From a virus, in IMG/VR virus record IMGVR_UViG_3300037264_003623, positions 1-64,000 of that record: DNA of 64,000 nt. One strand, given 5' to 3'. Numbering within the stretch: the first letter of the stretch is position 1; every line of letters starts with the position of its first letter. Below, piece by piece: positions 54,840-62,460 of this stretch. The translations under genes and the position numbers were made by a program. The notes under the pieces were generated by a model, which made no database searches, was not told the DNA's origin, and saw only the letters and a list, made by a program, of their open reading frames with translations.

Positions 54840-55318
54840 GCAAGGGCCGGAGGATCTTCAGGCGGGTCAACCCGTTCGTCGGTCGCTCGAAGTGCGCGCC
54901 GAAGTCGAAGGTCGACCACTACCTAGATCTCCCCGGCGGGCTCTTCGTCGTCTACAAGGACGGGACGAAGATCAGGTCCGGCTACTCGCTCTACGACCTC
55001 CTTGGGCCGGACAAGCCGGAGGGCGACATCATCGAGGTCGACGGGCAGGGCCGGGAGATCAAGGCGTGGCGGGGGCTGGGCGAGGATCGGGAGGGGGAGA
55101 GGATGACCGAGGAACGGAAGACCCTGATCAGGCGGGCGAGGCGCGAGTGCTCTAAGTGCTACCGCGGGCCGAAGATCGTGGGGCATGCGTTCACGGCCTT
55201 CATCTGCTCCCTGTGCGGGGAGGAGAAGTCTTACCCAAACACGGGCGTCCCGAAGGTCTGCGACGAGTGTTGCGAGAAGAAGGGGGTCTGCTGTAGATGC
55301 GGCGGGCCTATGGATTGA
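54836..55318 (+). CDS. Zinc-motif protein, 160 aa
   Basis: GTG 54836. Beta-rich N-terminal half (LPGGLFVVYKDGTKIRSGYS); C-terminal Cys series CSKCYRG, CSLCGEEKSY, CDECCEKKGVCCRCGG indicates two zinc sites. A second start at ATG 55103 could yield the zinc half alone. Confidence 0.58.
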   Translation: MSKGRRIFRRVNPFVGRSKCAPKSKVDHYLDLPGGLFVVYKDGTKIRSGYSLYDLLGPDKPEGDIIEVDGQGREIKAWRGLGEDREGERMTEERKTLIRRARRECSKCYRGPKIVGHAFTAFICSLCGEEKSYPNTGVPKVCDECCEKKGVCCRCGGPMD

Positions 55319-55319
55319 C

Positions 55320-55577
55320 ATGAGCGCCAAGAAGAAGCGGATGTCGCTGCAAGAGGTCGTCAATGAACTTGAGAGGAGAACCGGCAGGACCCCGGTGTTC
55401 GTTGACGGTCAGTTCAGGGACCCCAAGACGTGCTCGAAGTCCAAGGACAGGAGGTGCCCGAAGTGCAAGTCGGTCCTGAGGCTAGGCTACGGCTTCGCCG
55501 GGGGCTACGGACTCGGGGGGTACAACTACTGTGAGAAGTGCCACAAGGTCTACGATTTCGTCGAGGACAAGGAGTAG
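55320..55577 (+). CDS. Zinc-ribbon protein, 85 aa
   Basis: ATG 55320, one nt after the previous stop. CPKCKSVLRLGYGFAGG and CEKCHKVYDF form a C4 ribbon. Unknown function. Confidence 0.58.
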   Translation: MSAKKKRMSLQEVVNELERRTGRTPVFVDGQFRDPKTCSKSKDRRCPKCKSVLRLGYGFAGGYGLGGYNYCEKCHKVYDFVEDKE

Positions 55578-55580
55578 GGG

Positions 55581-56093
55581 ATGGTCGAGTACACCCACAA
55601 GTCGGCGGTCCTGTCCGAGGACGGGAAGTACCGGTACGTGTTGCGTCGCCAGTGGTCGATGTGCGATGCGACCCAGTTCTTCACCCCCGTCTTCATATGC
55701 TTAAATCCTTCGACCGCCGACGAATCGGTGGACGACCCGACCGTCCGCAGGTGCGTGGGGTTCGCGAAGGCGTGGGGCTGGTGTGAGGTGACCATCCTGA
55801 ACCTCTTCGCCCTGCGCTGCACCGACCCGAGGGGCCTGGTCGGCCATCCCGATCCTCGTGGCCCCGAGAACGAGAAACACCTCCTGGAGTTCGGAAAGTT
55901 CAACCAGGCGATCGCGTGCTGGGGCGTCGGTGGGGCGCTGATGGGAGAGGGGAAGAGGGTAAGCCAGATGCTCGCGTTCCACGGGTGCGAGCTTCTGCAC
56001 CTCGGGCTGACGAAGGATGGGTATCCCAGGCACCCGCTGTATCTCCCATCCTCGGCGAGGCCGGTCTCGTGGGTGTGGCGAAGGAGGATTTGA
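55581..56093 (+). CDS. DUF1643 family protein
   Basis: 170 aa. LRRQWSM...VFICLNPSTADESVDDPTVRRCVGFAKAWG...ILNLFALR...GHPDP and CWGVGG match the DUF1643 family found in phages and bacteria; its activity is not established. The stop overlaps the next start (TGATG). Confidence 0.85.
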   Translation: MVEYTHKSAVLSEDGKYRYVLRRQWSMCDATQFFTPVFICLNPSTADESVDDPTVRRCVGFAKAWGWCEVTILNLFALRCTDPRGLVGHPDPRGPENEKHLLEFGKFNQAIACWGVGGALMGEGKRVSQMLAFHGCELLHLGLTKDGYPRHPLYLPSSARPVSWVWRRRI

Positions 56094-56578
56094 TGGACAG
56101 CTACGGTGACACGATGAAGCACATCGGCAGGGTGAGGGAGATCCTGTCGATCGTGGCGGAGAGGCTGAAGAATAGGGGAGTGGGCCACGACCGGTCCAAG
56201 CTGGAGTCTCCGGAGAAGGATGTCCTCGACGAGTTCACCCCGAAGCTGGCTGGGTCCGAGTACGGGGGCGAGGAGTACAAGGGCTTCCTCAAGGCGATGA
56301 AGCCTGCCCTGGACCACCACTACGCGGAGAGCCCTCACCACCCGGAACATTACCCGAACGGAATCAACGACATGACCCTGATCGATCTGGTGGAGATGAT
56401 GGCGGACTGGGCCGCCGCGTCAGAAAGACACCAGAGCGGAAGTGTGGCACGGTCGGTCGAGGTGAACCGGAAACGGTTCGGGCTAACGGACCAGCTTGCC
56501 ACCATCTTCCTCAACACCTACAGGGAACTGGGACTGCTTCCGAAACCGAACGATGCTGGCGCACAAGTCAAGGAATAG
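56093..56578 (+). CDS. DUF5662 family protein with replaced C-terminus
   Basis: 161 aa. HDRSKLESPEKDVLDEF and HHYAESPHHPEHYPNGINDMTLIDLVEMMADWAAASERH match DUF5662, an HD-like helical phage family. From the GCGTCAGAAAG sequence (56417-56427) onward, the C-terminal ~50 codons appear to come with the adjacent HNH cassette. The original 3' end, encoding a homologous C-terminus, survives at 57329-57463. The HNH gene runs antisense over the last 96 nt. Confidence 0.82.
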   Translation: MDSYGDTMKHIGRVREILSIVAERLKNRGVGHDRSKLESPEKDVLDEFTPKLAGSEYGGEEYKGFLKAMKPALDHHYAESPHHPEHYPNGINDMTLIDLVEMMADWAAASERHQSGSVARSVEVNRKRFGLTDQLATIFLNTYRELGLLPKPNDAGAQVKE

Positions 56579-57268
56579 CGGCTCATGAATCTTATTCTTC
56601 ATGACATTCACGATCGAGCAGACGAACTGGAAGTTGCCGATCTCGTACCCGAGCCCGGAATCTATCCTATCAATGGACGGGCGGTACGGGGATGCCTTGT
56701 CCACGATCATCGTGATGCCGGACAGGGCGCAGATTCCTCCCTGGAGGAGGAACTGATGGTCGAGATCCTCCTTTGTCAGATTCCACTCGTGGCCCCGGCG
56801 TGCGGCGCTGAACTTCCAGGCGAAGATCAATCGTCCCGCAAAGTTCTCGGAGCCGGTCCAGTTCGCGGTTCGACCGCCGTGCATCTTCATGACGGCGTGG
56901 CGAACGCACCGGGGGCACAGATTCCGGTCGAACACCTTCTTTCCGTGCTGGGGCGTATTCCTGATCAGATGCTTGCCGCAATCTTCGCAGGTGTACTCGA
57001 TCAGAACGGTTCGGTCCCTGGAGGCGAAGCAGGAGCGGCACCACGACGAAAGACCGTCGCTGGAGCGAGAGTTCTTCGTAAACGACGCGGCGGGTCTCAT
57101 GACCCCGCAATGACTGCATGTCTTGGACTTTACCAAGCGCGGCGGTTGTCTCTGCGCCTCGACTTGGCACCGGTGCGAGCAGTAGACGCGGGTGTGGCAC
57201 CTCGGATGGAAGACTTCTTTGCATGTGGGACAGATGATCGACGTGAGGTGATGATAGATTCGGGCCAT
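56483..57268 (-). CDS. HNH-type homing endonuclease, minus strand
   Basis: 261 aa from ATG 57268 (AAGGAGG upstream). Multiple Cys pairs (CPTCKEVF, CSHRC, CSHCGVM, CRSC, CEDCGKHL, CPRC) precede a C-terminal domain with ICALSGITM, YRPSIDRIDSGLGYEIGNFQFVCSIVNVMKNK, the pattern of phage HNH endonucleases that use an S-I-D-R-I-D active-site core. Convergent with DUF5662; its last 32 codons overlap that gene's new 3' end. Confidence 0.82.
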   Translation of the reverse strand: MARIYHHLTSIICPTCKEVFHPRCHTRVYCSHRCQVEAQRQPPRLVKSKTCSHCGVMRPAASFTKNSRSSDGLSSWCRSCFASRDRTVLIEYTCEDCGKHLIRNTPQHGKKVFDRNLCPRCVRHAVMKMHGGRTANWTGSENFAGRLIFAWKFSAARRGHEWNLTKEDLDHQFLLQGGICALSGITMIVDKASPYRPSIDRIDSGLGYEIGNFQFVCSIVNVMKNKIHEPLFLDLCASIVRFRKQSQFPVGVEEDGGKLVR

Positions 57269-57298
57269 GCTTCCTCCTTGTTAAAAGTTCCTATCTCT

Positions 57299-57326
57299 AT
57301 TATACCTGATAGCAGCTACAAGGCAA
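57299..57326 (-). promoter_or_regulatory. Promoter of minus-strand HNH, TTGCCT-16-TATAAT
   Basis: On the minus strand: -35 TTGCCT (57326-57321), -10 TATAAT (57304-57299), about 30 nt before the HNH start. Confidence 0.65.
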
Positions 57327-57328
57327 TA

Positions 57329-57463
57329 GCGTCAGAAAGGCACATCACGGGGGATGTGCTCAAGAGCATCGAGATCAACACGAAGCGGTTCTCGATCTCT
57401 CCCCAGCTCGCGGCGATTCTGGTGAACACGGTGAGGGAGATATGGCCGAAGAAGGAGGGGTAG
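57329..57463 (+). pseudogene. Displaced original 3' end of the DUF5662 gene
   Basis: Translates as ASERHITGDVLKSIEINTKR...QLAAILVNTVREIWPKKEG, homologous to the C-terminus now attached to DUF5662 (ASERHQSGSVARSVEVNRKR...QLATIFLNTYREL). It begins at the second GCGTCAGAAAG repeat and lacks a start. Confidence 0.8.
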
Positions 57464-57700
57464 ATGCCGATTCTCAGCATCGAGATCACCTGCTTGAAGA
57501 CGCGGTGCGAGGGGTGCTACCACTGCCACTATGGGAAGGAGCGCAGGCTTGTCCCGGACATCACCTGTTCTCTCTTCGGTAGGGCGCTCCAGGCCCCGGG
57601 CGGGAGCCCGCTGCGCCTGAAGCAGTGCGTAGCGGCGGAGGCAAGGGCGCACCTTACCGAGACGGCGCGTAAGGCCCTGGCGATGTGCGGGGTGGTGTGA
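57464..57700 (+). CDS. Cys-rich small protein, 78 aa
   Basis: ATG 57464 immediately after the displaced DUF5662 stop, showing these two were originally adjacent genes. CLKTRCEGCYHCHYG is a dense Cys/His cluster. Overlaps the next gene (TGATG). Confidence 0.6.
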   Translation: MPILSIEITCLKTRCEGCYHCHYGKERRLVPDITCSLFGRALQAPGGSPLRLKQCVAAEARAHLTETARKALAMCGVV

Positions 57701-57882
57701 TGTGGACCGTGATCCGCGACGAGAAGGGGATGGCCGTTGCCCTCGGGTGGGACCCGAGGCCGGATCCCCCGAAACTGAGGATTCCCAAGCAGCGGCCCTA
57801 CCCTCAGGCGGAGCGGTGGTGCCGTGAACGCGGGATGCTCGACGGGGACGGGTGCCTCAAGGAGGAGGAGAAGTCGAAGTGA
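57700..57882 (+). CDS. Hypothetical protein, 60 aa
   Basis: ATG 57700. MWTVIRDEKGMAVALGWDPR; small and basic. Unknown. Confidence 0.55.
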   Translation: MWTVIRDEKGMAVALGWDPRPDPPKLRIPKQRPYPQAERWCRERGMLDGDGCLKEEEKSK

Positions 57883-57923
57883 ACATCATCGACGGGAAGT
57901 GGCGGAAGTACAAGCGGGACTAG

Positions 57924-58607
57924 ATGGTCGCGCTGAAGGAGCCGGTCCAGGTCGTGAAGGTCGGCTACGAGGTTGGCCGGGACGAGATCATGGAGCAGCT
58001 CGCGAGGGAGGCGAGCCCGGTGCCCGCGGATGCTCCGACCGGTTTCGAGGGGGACTACTTCCCGTTCAAGGACTTCGTCTTCCATGTCGTGTCGGGGCAC
58101 AACCTTCTCTGGAAGTACTGGAACGATAGGGAGAACTTCAGGAAGCATCTCGACTCGCTCCTGGGGGACGCCCTTGGATCCGCCGACATCGGCGAGGTCC
58201 TCCAGTCCATCGACATGGCGGTGGTGAGGCGGATGGTCCGGGCGCGGGTCCGGCAGGAGCTTGTCGGGAATCGAAAGCGGATCCTCTGGACCGAGCCGAT
58301 CGAAGGTGATGCGGATGAATCGTGGAGGGGGCCCTGGGCGGTGCGCGGGTGGAGGATGGCGACCACCGGGACGTACACCCCCGGGTATGGGGGTGGGTAT
58401 GGGGGTGGGGAGGATGAGGAGGGACCCTCGATCAGGAACGTGAAGCACCATGTCCTTCTGCTGGTCGAATGGGTCGGGGAAGGCGGGCTTAGGGGGGGCA
58501 GTTACGTCGTCGAAAAGGGGAACACTTACCCCTGGACGAATGTGGCGACGGCGAACACCCTGATGGAGGAGGATCGGTCATTGATGTTGGTCGATCCGTT
58601 TGCATGA
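57924..58607 (+). CDS. Hypothetical protein, 227 aa
   Basis: Starts MVALKEPVQVVKVGYEVGRD. Helical N-terminal half, Gly/Tyr-rich insert (TYTPGYGGGYGGGEDEE) and a beta C-terminal part. Overlaps the next gene by ATGA. Unknown. Confidence 0.6.
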   Translation: MVALKEPVQVVKVGYEVGRDEIMEQLAREASPVPADAPTGFEGDYFPFKDFVFHVVSGHNLLWKYWNDRENFRKHLDSLLGDALGSADIGEVLQSIDMAVVRRMVRARVRQELVGNRKRILWTEPIEGDADESWRGPWAVRGWRMATTGTYTPGYGGGYGGGEDEEGPSIRNVKHHVLLLVEWVGEGGLRGGSYVVEKGNTYPWTNVATANTLMEEDRSLMLVDPFA

Positions 58608-58984
58608 TGAGCGAGTGCGTGAGGTGCGGGTACTGCTGCACGGTAGCCTCGTGTGGTTTCGGGGAGTGGAACCCGACGCTGGGGCAGTGCAGGTTCCTGA
58701 CCGGCGACAACCTCTGTGGCAAGCACGAGGAGATCTTCGTCATGGAAGGATCCGACGTCAGCCCCGCGTTCGGGAAGGGGTGTCCCTCCTCGCTGTTCAA
58801 CGAGCGGCGGGACGCGAAGATTAGGGGGGACTGGCCCAAGACATCGCAGGGGAAGGACATCGACATGAGCTTGGAGTTCGTTGGCCGGTTTCTCCGGTTC
58901 CCGGACGTGAACGAGGATTTCGAGTTCGGAGGGTACGCCTACGTCTACAAGGGCAACCGGGTGTGGGAAAGGAAGAAGGGATGA
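58604..58984 (+). CDS. YkgJ/CxxCxxCC-type protein, 126 aa
   Basis: CVRCGYCCTVASCGFG at the N-terminus and later CRFL...CGKHEE resemble the YkgJ-type Cys cluster (zinc or Fe-S) proteins. Coupled to rnhB by an ATGA overlap. Confidence 0.6.
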   Translation: MMSECVRCGYCCTVASCGFGEWNPTLGQCRFLTGDNLCGKHEEIFVMEGSDVSPAFGKGCPSSLFNERRDAKIRGDWPKTSQGKDIDMSLEFVGRFLRFPDVNEDFEFGGYAYVYKGNRVWERKKG

Positions 58985-59553
58985 GCCTACTTGTGGGGAT
59001 CGACGAGGTGGGGCTCGGGCCTCTCGCGGGTCCCGTTGTGGCGGCGGCGGTCCTGATCGAGGACGGCGCGGTGCCCGGGGTGCGCGACTCGAAGAAGGTG
59101 CCGGAAGGGCGGCGGTACGCCCTGGCGGAGGAGATCCGGCAGAAGGCCAAGTGGTTCCACATCGCCCGGCGGGGGCCGGAGGACGTGAACGCCCACAACA
59201 CGATCTGGTGCTGGCGGGCGGTCCTATACGAGGCGGCGAAGGCGGCGCACCTCGCCTGGCCGGAGGTGGAAATCCTGATCGACGGGCCGGGGAAGAAGGA
59301 GTGGCGGGGGACGCTGACCTACGCCCGGTTCGTCCCCGGCGGCGACGACAACGTGTACCAGGTTGCGGCGGCCTCCCTGTTGGCGAAGGCGGCGAGGGAC
59401 CTGGAGATGATCGAGATGGGGGAGAAGTTCCCGAAGTACACCTTCGGCCACCACAAGGGATATGGAGTTCCGGCCCATCTGGCCGAGATCCGGCGGTGGG
59501 GACTGTGCGAGATCCACCGGCGCGTGCCCGCGATGCACGCGATCGAACGGTGA
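58981..59553 (+). CDS. rnhB: Ribonuclease HII
   Basis: 190 aa, normal length. GIDEVGLGPLAGPVVAAAVL (~6-25) gives the catalytic Asp-Glu pair, RDSKKV the DSKK motif, EILIDGPGK the third acid, and AAASLLAKAARDLEM the fourth. Removes RNA primers or ribonucleotides from DNA; fits the phage replication set. Confidence 0.92.
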   Translation: MSLLVGIDEVGLGPLAGPVVAAAVLIEDGAVPGVRDSKKVPEGRRYALAEEIRQKAKWFHIARRGPEDVNAHNTIWCWRAVLYEAAKAAHLAWPEVEILIDGPGKKEWRGTLTYARFVPGGDDNVYQVAAASLLAKAARDLEMIEMGEKFPKYTFGHHKGYGVPAHLAEIRRWGLCEIHRRVPAMHAIER

Positions 59554-59557
59554 GGAC

Positions 59558-59629
59558 GCCAGCGTGGCGCAACGGTAGCGCGGCGGTTTTGTAAATCGCA
59601 GGTTGGGAGTTCGAGTCTCCCCGCTGGCT
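59558..59629 (+). tRNA. tRNA-Thr (TGT)
   Basis: Acceptor GCCAGCG pairs with CGCTGGC, the anticodon arm is GCGGT-TTTGTAA-ATCGC (anticodon TGT), and the T-arm is GGGAG-TTCGAGT-CTCCC. No CCA. Followed by CGGTTTTTTC, a possible terminator. Confidence 0.88.
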
Positions 59630-59745
59630 CTCGGTTTTTTCAGGATTCCTTGCCCAATCCCCGGGTTCTCCGTCATTCCTTGTCACGGATTCTCGTACAT
59701 AGGGATGTGAGGGGCGAAGTGAAACGCCCCGAAAGGAGGACGGAG

Positions 59746-59955
59746 ATGGGCAGGTTCTACGACTTTTTCGATGAGGTGGACGGGATCGGCAACCTAGTCA
59801 ACGCCGAGGCGATCCTGGGGGAGAGGTACTTCCAGGAGGGGTACAGGGGCAAGGCGCTCCGCCGGAAGGTCCGGTGGGCGATGATCATGATCCGGCACAT
59901 GGATCGGCTCGACATGGCCGACGTTGTCCCCCTCTGGGAGATGGAGGTGGGGTAG
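59746..59955 (+). CDS. Hypothetical protein, 69 aa
   Basis: ATG 59746 preceded by AAAGGAGGACGGAG and, just upstream, a GGGGCG/CGCCCC hairpin. MGRFYDFFDEVDGIGNLVNA. Unknown. Confidence 0.58.
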   Translation: MGRFYDFFDEVDGIGNLVNAEAILGERYFQEGYRGKALRRKVRWAMIMIRHMDRLDMADVVPLWEMEVG

Positions 59956-59985
59956 AATGGGAGGTGGACCTTCGGGGGCCGACCG

Positions 59986-60156
59986 ATGGAAGACAGAGAC
60001 AAGCCCTGGTACCACTGGCAGATCCGGTGCCAGGAGGATGGGGACGACGGGTGGACGTGCATCGCTAACATCAACGGGGGCAAGGCGGGCCCCTGCATGT
60101 TCAGGAGCAGGGGTGAGGCGGAGAGGAAGTGCCCCGTCTACAAGCCGGAGGGATGA
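59986..60156 (+). CDS. Small protein, 56 aa
   Basis: MEDRDKPWYHWQIRCQEDGD ... CIANINGGKAGPC ... KCPVYKPEG. Contains four Cys. A small, phage-like gene between promoters; unknown function. Confidence 0.5.
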   Translation: MEDRDKPWYHWQIRCQEDGDDGWTCIANINGGKAGPCMFRSRGEAERKCPVYKPEG

Positions 60157-60181
60157 CCTCCGATTTTTTTTGTTTTCCCCC

Positions 60182-60209
60182 TTGACGAAAGGGACGAAAC
60201 GCATATAAT
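60182..60209 (+). promoter_or_regulatory. Promoter, TTGACG-16-TATAAT
   Basis: -35 TTGACG 60182-60187 followed by AAAGG, -10 TATAAT 60204-60209; preceded by a T-rich tract (60165-60178). Confidence 0.82.
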
Positions 60210-60237
60210 ATGAGTGTCAAGAGCGAAGGAGATGATG

Positions 60238-60468
60238 ATGGCCGAGACGACGACCCTGACGGCGGAACAGCAGAAGGAGTTCGTGAGGCTGGTGGGGGCG
60301 CTCTCCCCGGAGAACCTGTACTGCGACGGCGAGATCTCGCACGCCCAGGGCGTCAAGAAGTACAAGGCCCTGCGGAAGCAGTGGTGGGCCCTGGAGATCA
60401 GGGTCGGCCGCAAGGTGACCGAGGACGAGGTGTGGGCGGCCCACATGGCCGAGAATCGAAAGGAGTAG
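60238..60468 (+). CDS. Hypothetical protein, 76 aa
   Basis: ATG 60238 chosen for its 6-nt distance from AAGGAG; two ATGs lie just upstream. MAETTTLTAEQQKEFVRLVG ... KKYKALRKQWWALEIRVGRK. Helical. Unknown. Confidence 0.6.
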   Translation: MAETTTLTAEQQKEFVRLVGALSPENLYCDGEISHAQGVKKYKALRKQWWALEIRVGRKVTEDEVWAAHMAENRKE

Positions 60469-60824
60469 AGGCCCCCTGGAAGAGGGGAGGGAGGGGCGCT
60501 GGCCGATCCGCAGGTAGCCGGTGCCCTATGCTCCGGGGGATGCGGGCCCCTGGCTTGTCCTTCCACGCAGGCCTCCGTCGCCCCTACGGTGGCGGAGGAC
60601 CTGCGGGTGGGCTCGGTTCTCCTCTCTTTCAGCGGGCTTCTGGGGAAGCGGACAGAAAATGATCTCAGGGGGCCAGCCAGCGCCGGTTCCCGCCACGGTA
60701 CTTGGAGTCGTGGGATCGGGGCCGATAAGCGTGGGCCGTGGAGGCCAGCGGCAGGAGGGGGGCCAAGCCTCTGAATGTCGTCGCGGGTTCGAGGCCCGTC
60801 CCTGGGGCCAGATGCGTGGGGGTC
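60469..60824. other. Gene-free stretch with tRNA-like 3' end
   Basis: No convincing gene. Near its end, GCGGGTTCGAGGCCCGT-CCCTGGGGCCA (about 60783-60810) looks like a tRNA T-arm, acceptor strand and CCA. A matching 5' strand CTCAGGG occurs about 140 nt upstream (60664-60670). Too long for a normal tRNA; could be an interrupted tRNA, a tRNA-like structured RNA, or chance. Confidence 0.4.
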
Positions 60825-60962
60825 ATGATGAAGCGGTTCGAGAACAAGGTCGATACCGACGCGGACTGCGTCCGGGCCGGGCCTCCGATTCCCCCTCCGG
60901 GGTGCGAACTCTCGTTCGTGAGGAGGATGGTGGCCTTGTGGCGGGAGAGGAGCAAGCGATGA
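60825..60962 (+). CDS. Possible small protein, 45 aa
   Basis: MMKRFENKVDTDADCVRAGP...LSFVRRMVALWRERSKR; ends in an ATGA overlap with the next gene. Supported mainly by the overlap. Confidence 0.4.
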   Translation: MMKRFENKVDTDADCVRAGPPIPPPGCELSFVRRMVALWRERSKR

Positions 60963-61222
60963 CCGAATCCAAGGGAGAGCCGACGGGATTCCTGGCGGGG
61001 AAGCGGTACCGCAGGATGGCGCTGGCGCAGCACGTCATGGTGGTCGCCGTGTTCGACCTGGAAGTGGGGGACTGGTCGGCCTACATCGACGCCGTGCCGG
61101 GGAACGACCACGCGGCGGAGTGGGGGTCCGTGGTGGACCATGGCGACAAGATCCCGAAGGACGTAGCGGCGGTGCTGTTCCCCGGCCTCGCGGCGGACAA
61201 GGGGCTGAAGTGGAGAGAGTGA
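60959..61222 (+). CDS. Hypothetical protein, 87 aa
   Basis: ATG 60959 with GGGAGAGGAG upstream. MTESKGEPTGFLAGKRYRRM ... VVDHGDKIPKDVAAVLFPGL. Similar to small phage proteins of unknown function. Confidence 0.58.
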   Translation: MTESKGEPTGFLAGKRYRRMALAQHVMVVAVFDLEVGDWSAYIDAVPGNDHAAEWGSVVDHGDKIPKDVAAVLFPGLAADKGLKWRE

Positions 61223-61488
61223 CGGAGGAAGAGATGGCCTTGCCGATGGAAGGGGCGAAGCTCGACCTCTGCCGGGAGGCGGTGAAGACGCTCCCCGAGA
61301 GGGCCTGTGCCTACTACGCCGAGAGGTTTCGGCGGGGTTTCATGGAACAACATCGCCCAAGCCCCGACGACGCGGCCCTGGAGATCTACCGCTACGCCTT
61401 CTTAGGGGAGAAGCCCCCGAGGCGGTTCCGTGAACTGGTCAGGCCGATCCTGGTGGCGTTGAGGTTCGCGGCAGATGGAGATGATTGA
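61219..61488 (+). CDS. Hypothetical protein, 89 aa
   Basis: GTG 61219 (GTGA overlap). Helical (CREAVKTLPERACAYYAERF). Part of a chain of coupled small genes from 60959 to 62254. Unknown. Confidence 0.55.
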   Translation: MTEEEMALPMEGAKLDLCREAVKTLPERACAYYAERFRRGFMEQHRPSPDDAALEIYRYAFLGEKPPRRFRELVRPILVALRFAADGDD

Positions 61489-61741
61489 GATCCTGCGGCG
61501 GCTGGGTACCGTCGAGAAGAGGAAGGGGGGAGTCCTGCGAGACGGGATGCAGATAGGGATGATCCGTCTTGTTCTTTTCTCGGACGGGAGCGGGGAGGTG
61601 CAGGCGGACTGGGCCAAGTATGACGAGGAAATGTGCCGGGAGGAGAAACTTCTTCATGCGATATTCTCGGTCGACGGTCCTATCTTCGAGTTTGAGAAGA
61701 TCGAGCAGTTAGAGGCGTGGCTGGTGGAGCAGAGCGGATGA
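61475..61741 (+). CDS. Hypothetical protein, 88 aa
   Basis: ATG 61475 overlaps the previous gene by 14 nt. Alpha/beta (GMIRLVLFSDGSGEVQADWA). Unknown. Confidence 0.55.
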   Translation: MEMIEILRRLGTVEKRKGGVLRDGMQIGMIRLVLFSDGSGEVQADWAKYDEEMCREEKLLHAIFSVDGPIFEFEKIEQLEAWLVEQSG

Positions 61742-62025
61742 ATGAGCATGGAGGGCCGGACTCGAAGGTGATGTCCAGGTGGGAGGAGTGCTACTTCGCC
61801 GCCAAGGATCTCCCGTCGTTTGTCTGCGTCCGTCTTGCCAGGAGGACTCGGGCGAGGATGAACTGGACGGCGGGGGGGTCGACGGAGAGCGTTGCGGCCT
61901 CGGAGATCTACGCGATCGCCTTCGAGGGGGTTCCGATCCTTCGTAGCGTCGAGGAGCATCTTCAGCCGGTCCTCGACCGGCTCAGGGCGTTGCAAGTGGC
62001 CGAGAGGATGATGGGCGATGAGTAG
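61738..62025 (+). CDS. Hypothetical protein, 95 aa
   Basis: ATG 61738 (ATGA overlap). Its C-terminal part (AASEIYAIAFEGVPILRSVEEHLQPVLDRL) resembles that of the protein at 61219 (AALEIYRYAFLG...RELVRPILVAL), so the two are paralogues. Confidence 0.55.
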   Translation: MNEHGGPDSKVMSRWEECYFAAKDLPSFVCVRLARRTRARMNWTAGGSTESVAASEIYAIAFEGVPILRSVEEHLQPVLDRLRALQVAERMMGDE

Positions 62026-62254
62026 AGACCTCAAGTGCAGGACATGCGGGGAGTGGATGAAGGAGATTGCCTGTCACGAGGACTCCAACGCTCGCGACTG
62101 GATCACGATGTGGTGCCCGGAGTGCGGGACCATCTGCGGATCCTTCGAGTCGGTGTCAGGTCCGCAGGATTACCACTGGGAGTTCCCGAAGATGGCATCC
62201 CTCCCCGAGGTCGGGGCCGCACTTTCTCTCATGCGTGACAGGAACAAGGGTTGA
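62018..62254 (+). CDS. Zinc-ribbon protein, 78 aa
   Basis: CRTCGEWMKEIACH and CPECGTICG give a zinc ribbon. Last gene before the tRNA array. Unknown. Confidence 0.6.
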   Translation: MSRDLKCRTCGEWMKEIACHEDSNARDWITMWCPECGTICGSFESVSGPQDYHWEFPKMASLPEVGAALSLMRDRNKG

Positions 62255-62278
62255 CGGAGAGGCGAAACCGCCTATAAT
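62251..62278 (+). promoter_or_regulatory. Promoter of tRNA array, TTGACG-16-TATAAT
   Basis: -35 TTGACG 62251-62256, -10 TATAAT 62273-62278. A 36-codon frame starts at ATG 62285, 6 nt after the -10, but the promoter most likely serves the tRNAs that begin 180 nt downstream. Confidence 0.78.
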
Positions 62279-62460
62279 AGGGTCATGAAGATCGGTGCTG
62301 ACATCCGCGAGGGAAACCGGGGGGCGGCCACGCTCCTCTGGTCCAGCACCACGCCAACATCATGCCTTAGCTTCCACTACCCGCTGTCCTTGTAGGGCCG
62401 CCAGGCCTCTTCGACTCGGTTCCTTGGTCTGGCGGCGGAAACCCCTTCGGGAACCACTGC

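Larger units (their letters stand above)
56428..57339. mobile_element. 912-bp HNH cassette carrying a replacement gene 3' end
   Basis: Bounded by the direct repeat GCGTCAGAAAG at 56417-56427 and 57329-57339, 912 bp apart (304 codons, in frame). Contains the new 3' end of the DUF5662 gene and a convergent HNH gene with its own promoter. Confidence 0.75.

Noticed and set aside
56585-57463. 292-codon plus-strand frame over the HNH gene
   Set aside because: It is mostly the antisense shadow of the HNH gene; only its last ~45 codons are meaningful, as the displaced DUF5662 3' end.
57879-57923. 14-codon frame GTG...TAG between two genes
   Set aside because: Too short to support; may be translational noise between coupled genes.
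62285-62395. 36-codon frame directly after the tRNA-array promoter
   Set aside because: Composition unlike phage genes (Ser/Thr/Leu-rich) and the promoter is fully explained by the tRNA array.
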